DNA from: an uncultured Clostridia bacterium
GTDB taxonomy: Bacteria > Bacillota > Clostridia > TANB77 > CAG-508
Assembly (NCBI GenBank): GCA_947631185.1
Contig: CANRKJ010000024.1
Location: forward strand, 1 to 39,568
Direction: 5' to 3'
Length of the DNA stretch: 39,568 nt
The notes beneath the pieces were generated by a model. That model had not been told where the DNA came from. It ran no database searches and worked only from the letters and a program-made list of their open reading frames with translations. The position numbers and the translations under genes were made by a program. Shown in pieces: positions 8,589 through 15,612 of the stretch. Position 1 is the stretch's first letter; every line of letters begins with the position of its first letter.

Positions 8589-8855
8589 ATGGCAAAAATA
8601 TTAATATACAACAATAGTTCAAATAGAATGGAAACTTATTATAGAGGATTGCAAGAAGCTATGCCTTATAATTCAAATAGAACTCTAACTGTATCTGAAT
8701 TTAGGAGTAATAGCGATTCTGATATATTATGGACAGATTTAAGAACAATGCAAGCATGGAATAGTTTTAGATATATTTATGGTAAACCAATATATGTTGG
8801 CTTTGCATTTAAAAGACCTTGGCAAGGAGGACACTCTAGGCTTTCTCATGACTGA
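8589..8855 (+). pseudogene. 5' part of an M15-type peptidase gene split by an integrated element
   Basis: The start is ATG 8589 (MAKILIYNN) with GGAGG at 8576-8580; an upstream in-frame ATG at 8571 is less well placed. The first 86 codons plus two bases are native, ending ...GHSRLS-CA at 8848. After that, element sequence adds His, Asp and a stop. Joining 8848 to 17264 gives RLSQHYAGVAFDVGQN in frame. That contains the SxHxxGxAxD zinc-site signature of D,D-carboxypeptidase-type M15 peptidases. The reconstructed protein is 221 aa (666 bp), a normal length for this peptidase plus peptidoglycan-binding architecture. Without the 3' part the fragment cannot be catalytic. Confidence 0.85.
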
Positions 8856-8872
8856 ATATATACAGTTGAACA
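8846..8872. other. attL: left junction of the integrated element
   Basis: TCA at 8846-8848 is the last gene sequence and is shared with the right junction. ACAGTTGAACA (8862-8872), 13 bases inside, is the left arm of an 11-bp perfect inverted repeat matched at 17238-17248. TGACT (8849-8853) also has its complement AGTCA at the right end. Confidence 0.75.
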
Positions 8873-8999
8873 CATAAAAATATTGATAGAAGATAAGTAA
8901 AATTTGTGGTTTTAGATTAAAATTTATTGCAAAGGCTTTATTTTCTAAGAAAAATCTGTTAAAATAATGTTGTAAAAAATAATAAAGTTGGAGTAATAT

Positions 9000-10667
9000 A
9001 TGAAGATTAATTTTGAAGAATTATTTGAAGAAAAGATTTTAGAAAGAGGTTACAATTATTATTTAGAAGATTCTGTTCATGAAGTTACTAAAAATGGTAA
9101 TTATTATGAAGGATTAGTATATGGAACAGAAATATATGAGGTTCAAGTAAAAATCAATAGAAATGGAAATGTAGAAGATATGGATTGTGATTGTCCTTAT
9201 GCAGAAGAAAATAATTGTAAGCATATGGCAGCCCTTTTATATTATCTTGAAAATGAAGGACAAGTTGAAAGTAAAAAATTAGTAAGAAATACAGATAACT
9301 ACGATAAAATAGTAAGTAGAATATCAGAAAACGAAATTAAGGAATTTGTTATAGAAAAATTATATGAAAATTCGGACTTTCAAAATGAATTTAGAAGTTA
9401 TTTTGTACAATATTTTGAAAAAACTCCTAAGAGAGTATATGAAAGAAGAATATCACAAAGTGTGTATCAAGCAATTGGGAGGAAAGGATTTATTGAGTAT
9501 AATGAAACTTATAAATTTTCAAATTCAATGTATGACTATATTCAAGAAGCAAATAATTTAATTAAACACAAGGAATATCAAGCACCATTTTGGATTGCAA
9601 GTTTAATATTAGAAGAATTACCAGATTTACCTATTGATGATTCAGATGGAACTACAAGTTATGTGGAAAGTGAATGCATAGAAGTAATAGAGAAAATATT
9701 ACAAAAATGTAAAAATAACGACATTAAAGTCGAAATTTTTAATTGGATTATTGAATCAATAAAAAATGATTCATTAGGTGATTATTCTGATGGAGTTGAA
9801 AAAATATTAGATGAATATTTTACAGAAAATAAATTTATAAATGAAAGATTAAAAATAATAAATGGAAAAATACAAGAATTAAAGCAAGAAAAAGATTATT
9901 ATTCAGAATATAATTTGGAAAATTTAATAAAAACTAAAATAGCATTATTATATCAATTAGAAATGGATGAAGATGCATTAAAAACAATAGAAGATAATAT
10001 ATATTATGTTCCAATTCGAAGAATGTTAATAGATATAGAAAGAAAAAAAGGAAATATAGACAGGGTAGAAAAATTATTAAAGGAAGGAATGGAAGTTGCA
10101 TTAAAACGAAATCATTGTGGAACAGTTACGTACTATATAGAAGAATTATTATCAATATATGAAAATCAAAAACAGAAAGAAAAATACAAAAATCTAGTAA
10201 GGGAGACGTTACTTAAGTATAATAGAGGTAGCTTCAAATATTATAAGAAACTAAAAGAATTATATCCAAAAGAACAATGGAAAAGCAAAAGAAATAGTAT
10301 TATAAAAGAATTAGAAAGTGATGGAGAAGGTTACCATAGAGATGATTTAAGACAAATATACATAGAAGAACAGTATTATGATAAATTGTTTAAATCTGTT
10401 ATGACTACACCATTATATGAAATAGTAGTTCAATATGAAAAGTATTTAAAAAGAGATTATGAACAACAATTATTAAAAGAGTATCAGAAGATAGTGGATG
10501 AGAAATCTAAATTTACTGGAAAGAGAAACTATGAGGAAATAAGAAAAATACTGCAACATATGAAAACACTAAAAAACGGTGAAGCACTTGTGGGAAAAAT
10601 GATAGAGGAATATAAAATTAAATATGCTAATAGAAGATTGATGATAGAAGAATTAAATAAAATATGA
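9000..10667 (+). CDS. SWIM zinc-finger protein
   Basis: The protein is 555 aa, starting at ATG 9000 with a GGAG site. Cys63, Cys65, Cys73 and His75 form CxCx7CxH, the SWIM zinc-finger pattern, preceded by two beta strands typical of the domain. SWIM domains bind nucleic acid or protein partners. Residues about 100-555 are helical and charged, consistent with TPR-like repeats, with no catalytic motif seen. It is the first gene of the element and overlaps or abuts the next gene, so the two are probably co-translated. Stand-alone SWIM proteins of this size occur in many Firmicutes without a known role. Within this cassette, a sensing or adaptor role is possible. Confidence 0.75.
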   Translation: MKINFEELFEEKILERGYNYYLEDSVHEVTKNGNYYEGLVYGTEIYEVQVKINRNGNVEDMDCDCPYAEENNCKHMAALLYYLENEGQVESKKLVRNTDNYDKIVSRISENEIKEFVIEKLYENSDFQNEFRSYFVQYFEKTPKRVYERRISQSVYQAIGRKGFIEYNETYKFSNSMYDYIQEANNLIKHKEYQAPFWIASLILEELPDLPIDDSDGTTSYVESECIEVIEKILQKCKNNDIKVEIFNWIIESIKNDSLGDYSDGVEKILDEYFTENKFINERLKIINGKIQELKQEKDYYSEYNLENLIKTKIALLYQLEMDEDALKTIEDNIYYVPIRRMLIDIERKKGNIDRVEKLLKEGMEVALKRNHCGTVTYYIEELLSIYENQKQKEKYKNLVRETLLKYNRGSFKYYKKLKELYPKEQWKSKRNSIIKELESDGEGYHRDDLRQIYIEEQYYDKLFKSVMTTPLYEIVVQYEKYLKRDYEQQLLKEYQKIVDEKSKFTGKRNYEEIRKILQHMKTLKNGEALVGKMIEEYKIKYANRRLMIEELNKI

Positions 10668-10681
10668 AAGTAGGAATTATT

Positions 10682-11380
10682 ATGGATAATAGTATAGCAA
10701 ATAAAATAGTTGAACTTGATAAAAAAATAGAAAGTATTGTAAATAAGACAACATCTTATTTTGAATTTGGTGAGGAGTCAAAATTAAATAATTATGATAA
10801 ACAAATGATTGAATATTATCAAGAAATTTTAAATTTGATTATAGAAATAGCAAAAAAAGAAGAAATTAAAGATATTAAAATAATTGATAATAAATATTTT
10901 AAAGTAGTAAACACTGCAAGTATGATGATAGAAAGTTATATGTCAGTATTGCAATTTTATGGAAATATTGATAGATCAATTACTAAAAGAGAAATTGAGG
11001 TAATTAAGCAAATTCAAGAAAATTTAAAAATGGATGATGAGTTTGAGATTAAGAATAAAATAGAATTGGCAGATTGTTATTTTCATATTGGTAATGAGAA
11101 TAAAGCTAGAAGTTTAATATTAGAGTTTATAAATAATAACCCAGATGAAGATGAAGCCTATATGTGTATGCAAAATTGGTATATGTATGATCAACCGGAC
11201 ATTAATAAATTGGCTGAAGTAATAGATTTGGCGGAGCATAATGAACACATTTTGCTTACAGACTTTGGCTATGACAAATTGGTTGAATTTTATGATAATG
11301 TAGGAGATATTAAAAATAAGAAAAGGTATCAAGAACTTTATGATAAGTGGAAAAAGAATAGAACAACAATAGAATTTTAG
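10682..11380 (+). CDS. Helical-repeat (TPR-like) partner of the SWIM protein
   Basis: The chosen start, ATG 10682 (MDNSIANK), has GTAGGA eight bases upstream. An in-frame ATG at 10664 overlaps the previous stop as ATGA and is also possible, giving 238 aa instead of 232. The sequence is helical and acidic. The segment IELADCYFHIGNENKARSLI followed by NPDEDEAYMCMQNWYMY has the spacing of tetratricopeptide units. There is no signal peptide, membrane segment or catalytic motif. The tight coupling to the SWIM gene suggests that the two products act together. The function is unknown. Confidence 0.75.
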   Translation: MDNSIANKIVELDKKIESIVNKTTSYFEFGEESKLNNYDKQMIEYYQEILNLIIEIAKKEEIKDIKIIDNKYFKVVNTASMMIESYMSVLQFYGNIDRSITKREIEVIKQIQENLKMDDEFEIKNKIELADCYFHIGNENKARSLILEFINNNPDEDEAYMCMQNWYMYDQPDINKLAEVIDLAEHNEHILLTDFGYDKLVEFYDNVGDIKNKKRYQELYDKWKKNRTTIEF

Positions 11381-11513
11381 AATAGAAATATTTACACTAA
11401 GTAATCCCTGTGGAGTGCTGTTCGGTGCTATTTCTGAAAGATTCGATACAATAGTTGAATTTAGTGCGTTTAATGATTTTATTAGTTTTTATGGTAGAAT
11501 AGGTAAAAACTAA
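11373..11513 (+). pseudogene. Possible remnant of a lost gene's 3' end
   Basis: The open frame 11373-11513 reads as a plausible protein tail (SNPCGVLFGAISERFDTIVE then FSAFNDFISFYGRIGKN, stop). It has no good start codon or ribosome site and is locally richer in G+C than its surroundings. It could be the leftover C-terminus of a deleted gene or chance. I recognise no family. Confidence 0.2.
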
Positions 11514-11562
11514 ATTTTTATTAAAATTAATATAAGAAAATGTTAATATAAGGAGTGGAAAT

Positions 11563-12153
11563 ATGAGTGCCTTTTTTGATTTTATAAAAATGTTGATTGA
11601 AAGATATGGCTTAAAGAGTTTAATTGCATTTGTTTTTAGCATATTTACAGTTACTGTTATACCTAAAACTTGGATAGAAAAATTACCTTTTGATGATACA
11701 AGTATTTATTGGGCAATAGGAGTATCTTTTGCTATATGGCTTATTATTTTACATTATATTATTTTAATATTTAGAAAAATTAATAATAAAATTAGTTATA
11801 GTATATATAAAGAAAAATTTAATAAAGAGAATAATAAAGAAGCATTAGAAGTATTATGGACAACTATCGATGAATTATCAGAAAATGATAGAAAAGATAT
11901 TATAAATTTTTTAAACACAAACAATGAACCTATTTCAAAAGGTGGGATAATAAATAGTAGACTTTATAATAGTAACCTAGTTATTAAAACTGAGAAAAGA
12001 ATTCCTATAGATGAGGAATTTATTGTTTATGGAACAGATGAGAAAGTGAAAATGACAAGATATGATACACATTTATATAAATTACAAGATGCTATTTATA
12101 AAGCATTAAAATATTCTTTAGATGAATATGGAAGAATAAGTCATTTCGAATAA
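11563..12153 (+). CDS. SieB-like superinfection-exclusion membrane protein
   Basis: The protein is 196 aa, starting at ATG 11563 with a strong AAGGAG site. It has two transmembrane segments (about residues 18-36 and 47-70) separated by a short loop (PKTWIEKLPFDDTS), then a cytoplasmic domain. The segment ELSENDRKDIINFLNTNNEP followed by a glycine and a hydrophobic strand resembles the layout of the superinfection exclusion B family (two N-terminal membrane helices, then a soluble domain opening with LSPEEK..L..FI). SieB of lambdoid phages aborts infection by other phages. Assignment is by architecture and motif only. A generic two-helix membrane protein is the alternative. Confidence 0.7.
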   Translation: MSAFFDFIKMLIERYGLKSLIAFVFSIFTVTVIPKTWIEKLPFDDTSIYWAIGVSFAIWLIILHYIILIFRKINNKISYSIYKEKFNKENNKEALEVLWTTIDELSENDRKDIINFLNTNNEPISKGGIINSRLYNSNLVIKTEKRIPIDEEFIVYGTDEKVKMTRYDTHLYKLQDAIYKALKYSLDEYGRISHFE

Positions 12154-12194
12154 ATAACTAAATTGAATATAAAAAGTATATGAGGAGGAAATTT

Positions 12195-13220
12195 ATGAGT
12201 GATAACCAAATAACAATACAACCAGAAGAATCATATAAAATAATTAGAAATAGTGTGATAACAGCACAATCAAAAGTATATACTGCTGTAAATTCAGCAA
12301 TGGTACAAGCATATTGGGAGATTGGACAAGAGATACACAAAGCATGTGGAGAAAACGATAGAGCAGAATATGGTAAAAAGTTATTACAGTATTTATCAGA
12401 ACAATTAACAAAAGAGTTTGGAAAAGGATTTACAGTTACAAATTTAAAATATATGAGACAGTTTTATCGTGCTTTTCCAATTCGCCACACACTGTGTGAC
12501 GAATTGAGTTGGTCACATTATAGATTATTAATGAGAATAGAAGATGAAAAGGCAAGAGAATTTTATTTAGAAGAAAGTGTAAAATCTAAATGGAGTGTTA
12601 GGCAGTTAGAAAAACAAATTGGTAGATTTTACTATGAAAGATTATTAGCAAGTCAAGATAAAGAAAGTGTTGCAAATGAAATTGGGGTACCAGAAAAAGT
12701 AGAGCCTAAAAATATAATAAGAGATCCATATGTATTAGAATTTTTAGGATTAGAAGGAAAAACAAGTTTTTATGAAAAAGATTTAGAACAAGCGATAATA
12801 GACCACTTGCAGAAATTTTTGTTGGAATTAGGCAGAGGATTTTCTTTTGTAGCAAGACAGCAAAAAATAACTTTTGATGGAAGGCACTTTTTCATAGATT
12901 TAGTATTTTATAATTATATATTAAAATGCTTTGTAATAATAGATTTGAAATTAGGAGATTTAACACATCAAGATTTAGGACAAATGCAAATGTATGTAAA
13001 TTATTATACAAGAGAAATGATGAATGAAGGAGATAATCCACCGATAGGAATTGTACTTTGTGCAGATAAAAGCGATCAAGTTGTAAAATATACATTACCA
13101 GAAGATAATAATCAAATATTTGCTTCAAAATACAAATTATATTTGCCAACAGAAGAAGAATTCAAAAAAGAATTGAATTTAGAAAACTATGTAAAAAAAG
13201 ATAAAGAAGAGGAAACATAA
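12195..13220 (+). CDS. DUF1016/YhcG-family PD-(D/E)XK nuclease
   Basis: The protein is 341 aa. ATG 12195 is chosen because AGGAGGAAATTT lies directly upstream; the ATG at 12180 lies before that site. Residues about 15-165 form the helical DUF1016 N-terminal domain (AYWEIGQEI, YMRQFYRAF, ELSWSHYRLLMR). Residues about 190-330 form the PD-(D/E)XK domain, with likely catalytic residues Glu198, Asp235 (HFFIDLVFYN), and Asp250-x-Lys252 (VIIDLKLG), followed by GQMQMYVNYY. The family is frequent in defence islands, next to restriction-modification genes and in mobile elements. Its substrate is poorly defined. The gene is complete and intact, and sits 26 bases after the SieB-like gene. Confidence 0.9.
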   Translation: MSDNQITIQPEESYKIIRNSVITAQSKVYTAVNSAMVQAYWEIGQEIHKACGENDRAEYGKKLLQYLSEQLTKEFGKGFTVTNLKYMRQFYRAFPIRHTLCDELSWSHYRLLMRIEDEKAREFYLEESVKSKWSVRQLEKQIGRFYYERLLASQDKESVANEIGVPEKVEPKNIIRDPYVLEFLGLEGKTSFYEKDLEQAIIDHLQKFLLELGRGFSFVARQQKITFDGRHFFIDLVFYNYILKCFVIIDLKLGDLTHQDLGQMQMYVNYYTREMMNEGDNPPIGIVLCADKSDQVVKYTLPEDNNQIFASKYKLYLPTEEEFKKELNLENYVKKDKEEET

Positions 13221-13221
13221 A

Positions 13222-13431
13222 ATGAGAATAGGAATTGATATAGATAATTGCATATCTAATTTTGATGATACATCTTACGAACTAATGACCAATAATCATA
13301 AAATAATTGTAGTTAACTATTTGAATGTTGATAAAATATATAAAGATTTATTTGAAAAGTTAGGAGAACGATATGAAAATATATTTGGTAAGACATGGAG
13401 AAGTAAATCACAATTTATATGGATTATATAG
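13222..13431 (+). pseudogene. N-terminal fragment of a HAD-family nucleotidase
   Basis: It starts at ATG 13222, one base after the nuclease stop. MRIGIDIDNCISNFDD matches motif I of HAD 5'(3')-deoxyribonucleotidase-type proteins (DxD), but the frame ends after 69 codons instead of the usual 180 or so. Its last 59 bases overlap the next gene in another frame. Motifs II-IV are absent, so this is most likely an internally deleted remnant. It could also serve only to carry translation into the next gene. Confidence 0.6.
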
Positions 13432-13897
13432 CAGAGAAGATGAGGACTTAAATGAAACAGGAATAAAACAAGCCAAAGAATTAAGAGAAAGCATTAAGAA
13501 TATTGAATATGATTTTATTATATCTTCTCCATTATCAAGAGCAAAACATACTGCTAATATTATTAATATTGAGAATAAAAATATTATAATAGATGATAGG
13601 CTTAAAGAACGAGATCCAGGAAGTTTAAGTGGACAGCCTCTTGAAGTAACAAATAGAGAAGAATATTGGAATTATTATGCAACTATTCAATATGGTACAA
13701 GTGAAGATATTAAAAAGTTTTTTAATAGAATTTATAATTTTTTAGATGAACTAAAAACTAAAGATTATAGAAATATTTTAATAGTAGCTCATAGTGGAGT
13801 ATCAAAGGCATTTAGTGGCTATTTTAATGGAATAGATGATGGCAGATTCTTAAATAGAGGATTAAAGAATTGTCAAATAAAGGAGTATGAGTTATGA
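13373..13897 (+). CDS. Histidine phosphatase (phosphoglycerate mutase-like)
   Basis: The protein is 174 aa, starting at ATG 13373 with AGGAG seven bases upstream. LVRHGEVNHN (Arg7, His8, Gly9) is the RHG catalytic motif. Arg56 (SSPLSRAKHT), the acid/base region ERDPG near residue 79, and His140 (VAHSGVSKA) complete the histidine-phosphatase active site. Such enzymes remove phosphate from sugars, nucleotides or cobalamin precursors, and the substrate cannot be read here. The gene overlaps the HD-domain gene by four bases (ATGA), so they are translationally coupled. With the HAD fragment and HD protein it suggests a nucleotide or phosphometabolite module. Confidence 0.88.
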   Translation: MKIYLVRHGEVNHNLYGLYSREDEDLNETGIKQAKELRESIKNIEYDFIISSPLSRAKHTANIINIENKNIIIDDRLKERDPGSLSGQPLEVTNREEYWNYYATIQYGTSEDIKKFFNRIYNFLDELKTKDYRNILIVAHSGVSKAFSGYFNGIDDGRFLNRGLKNCQIKEYEL

Positions 13898-14502
13898 GAT
13901 TAACAAGCAAAGAAGCATTAAAGATGTTAGAAGAAGACAGACATAAAACTTCAAATGAACATTGGATAAATCATTCAATTTGTGTTGGAAATGTTGCAGG
14001 AAAAATTGCAAAAGCTTTAAATTTGGATGAAGATTATGCTAAAACTTTAGGCTATATACATGATATTGGAAAAAGATATGATTATATTGAAAGTGGTGTA
14101 TTTCCACATGCTATGAAAGGATATGATTATATAAAATCATTAGGATATGATGAAGAATATGCTGGAATTTGTATTAAACATTCTTTTTTAAATAATGATA
14201 TAGATTGTATATCAAATGATAGAGACGAGACAGATAGAAATAATCCTAATTTTGAATTTGTAAATAATTATATAAAAGATAAATACACAATTTACGATAA
14301 AATAATTAATTTATGTGATTTGATGTGTACTACTAAAGTTTTAACAATTGATAAAAGAGGAATGGATTTATTGTTAAGACATGGGGTTTATGCTAAAACA
14401 CATTATCATATAAAAGAAACATATAAATTAAAGGAATTTTTTGATAATTTATTAGGGTATAATTTATATGATTTATTCCCAGAAATTAAAGAAAACCTAT
14501 AG
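13894..14502 (+). CDS. HD-domain phosphohydrolase
   Basis: The protein is 202 aa, starting in the ATGA overlap with the phosphatase gene, with AAGGAG upstream. His27, His56-Asp57 (YIHDIGKRYDY), His72 (FPHAMKG), His96 (CIKHSF) and a later Asp (LCDLMC) form the metal-binding HD set. HD enzymes hydrolyse phosphate bonds in nucleotides, cyclic dinucleotides or similar molecules. The layout is close to small HD nucleotidases of Firmicutes. It is the last cargo gene before the long non-coding segment. Two coupled phosphate-removing enzymes in a mobile element would fit nucleotide depletion or signal turnover during infection, but this is inference. Confidence 0.88.
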   Translation: MRLTSKEALKMLEEDRHKTSNEHWINHSICVGNVAGKIAKALNLDEDYAKTLGYIHDIGKRYDYIESGVFPHAMKGYDYIKSLGYDEEYAGICIKHSFLNNDIDCISNDRDETDRNNPNFEFVNNYIKDKYTIYDKIINLCDLMCTTKVLTIDKRGMDLLLRHGVYAKTHYHIKETYKLKEFFDNLLGYNLYDLFPEIKENL

Positions 14503-14520
14503 GTAATTTGATAAAATAAT

Positions 14521-14640
14521 TAATCCTCTAAAAAATTCTAATGTGCTTTTAAAATCAAGTCAAGGTTAAAATGAATGTGCTAATTGTCACAACCTTGACT
14601 AAATTTTAAAAGCACATGATTTTTCTATTAAGAGGATTTA
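14521..14640. repeat. 120-bp imperfect inverted repeat (large hairpin)
   Basis: Three nested arm pairs are seen: TAATCCTCT (14521-14529) with AGAGGATTTA (14631-14640); ATGTGCTTTTAAAAT (14541-14555) with its exact complement at 14603-14617; AGTCAAGGTT (14558-14567) with AACCTTGACT (14591-14600). The loop is 14568-14590. It begins 18 bases after the HD gene's stop. It may be a MITE-like unit, a structured RNA, or a transcription end. Confidence 0.75.
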
Positions 14641-14796
14641 AGGACTATTATAATTATATACTTTCAAATTTGAGTGAACTTGGCTAAACTCTAAAGGCAG
14701 GAAAGCGAGTGTTCACACATCGCCAATACACATAGAAAGGCAAGCCTTCTAGTATTAATCAATTAAGAAAAAAGTTATGTAAAAATGATGTAAAAA

Positions 14797-15042
14797 TTCA
14801 CTAAATGAATGGCTAAAAAATGCCTAGCAGAGTGCGAAAGTTCACTAAACGAACAGAAAAAATGGAAATTAGTATACTAAATGAACTAAAAGTTCAATAT
14901 TTTTGAAAAAAATTCATTAAGTGTATTGAGATTAACTAACAAAATGAACCTAATTAAAATATATATTCACTTAATGAATTGAATAAATTCATTAAATGAA
15001 CTAGAAAATATAAAATTGATAAAAGATAATTCATTTAGTGAA
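14797..15042. promoter_or_regulatory. Cluster of 13-bp palindromic sites TTCAYTWARTGAA
   Basis: Five full sites: TTCACTAAATGAA (14797-14809), TTCACTAAACGAA (14841-14853), TTCACTTAATGAA (14966-14978), TTCATTAAATGAA (14988-15000) and TTCATTTAGTGAA (15030-15042). Two partial sites lie at 14873-14885 and 14913-14925. Spacing is irregular (22-53 bases). Such clusters suit a dimeric DNA-binding protein acting as operator or iteron sites. The binding protein is unknown; the 70-aa protein downstream is one candidate. Confidence 0.6.
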
Positions 15043-15206
15043 TTACTATAAATATAGGTAAATCAAAATAAAGAAATAATTGATAATCATAAAATAGGGA
15101 ACAAAAAGGGAATTGATTATATTTAAACACCATAATATAATGATAGTATAAAAAATTCAAGTAAGAAAAAGTCAACACAAAAGCGGATTTTTTTACTGAT
15201 ACATAT

Positions 15207-15243
15207 AATCGCCGTCACCAAATTAAGAATTTGGACGGCGATT
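15207..15243 (+). terminator. Strong hairpin before the recombinase operon
   Basis: AATCGCCGTC (15207-15216) pairs with GACGGCGATT (15234-15243), extended by CAAATT/AATTTG across a three-base loop. A T-rich stretch follows but not immediately. It may end upstream transcription or attenuate the recombinase operon. Confidence 0.6.
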
Positions 15244-15317
15244 TATCTTACTATTTTTTAGTAATGTATAATAAATTTTATTAATATACATTACTAGAGA
15301 AAAAGGCAGTGGTGTGT

Positions 15318-15527
15318 ATGAAAATTAAAAAATTCAATTTTCAAAATAATGATTTAGTTCAAATATATATTAACAAATCTGAATATGAAGATACAAAAAT
15401 TATAGAAGAAATTAATCAATTAAAACAACAATATTCAAATATATCAATTTTTATTAGTGGAGAAAAAGATACTGTAAAAACAATAAAAGAATTGTTAAAT
15501 TACGAAAAAAGTAAAGAAATTAAATAA
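15318..15527 (+). CDS. Small protein upstream of the serine recombinase
   Basis: The protein is 69 aa from ATG 15318, or 72 aa if the in-frame GTG at 15309 is used; AAAAGG lies just upstream. The layout is a beta-strand start (VQIYINKSEYED), a helix (IIEEINQLKQQY), a strand (ISIFISGEKD) and a helix (VKTIKELLNYEK), a compact alpha/beta fold. Short proteins of this kind commonly precede large serine recombinases in clostridial elements, and their role is not established. They could be recombination directionality factors or regulators. It lies 86 bases before the recombinase. Confidence 0.65.
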   Translation: MKIKKFNFQNNDLVQIYINKSEYEDTKIIEEINQLKQQYSNISIFISGEKDTVKTIKELLNYEKSKEIK

Positions 15528-15612
15528 AATACTTGAATTTATCATAAAAAGAAGATAATATATAAATAATCTAAAAGCACAAATATATTTATCTTCAGAA
15601 AGGATAGATATA

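Larger units (their letters stand above)
14641..15308 (+). other. Non-coding segment upstream of the recombinase operon
   Basis: This 668-base stretch contains no supported gene. It holds a GTGAAC...GTTCAC pair near 14673-14716, a small AAGGC/GCCTT hairpin near 14739-14750, the palindrome array 14797-15042 and the strong hairpin at 15207-15243. It is therefore probably the control region of the element. Confidence 0.5.
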
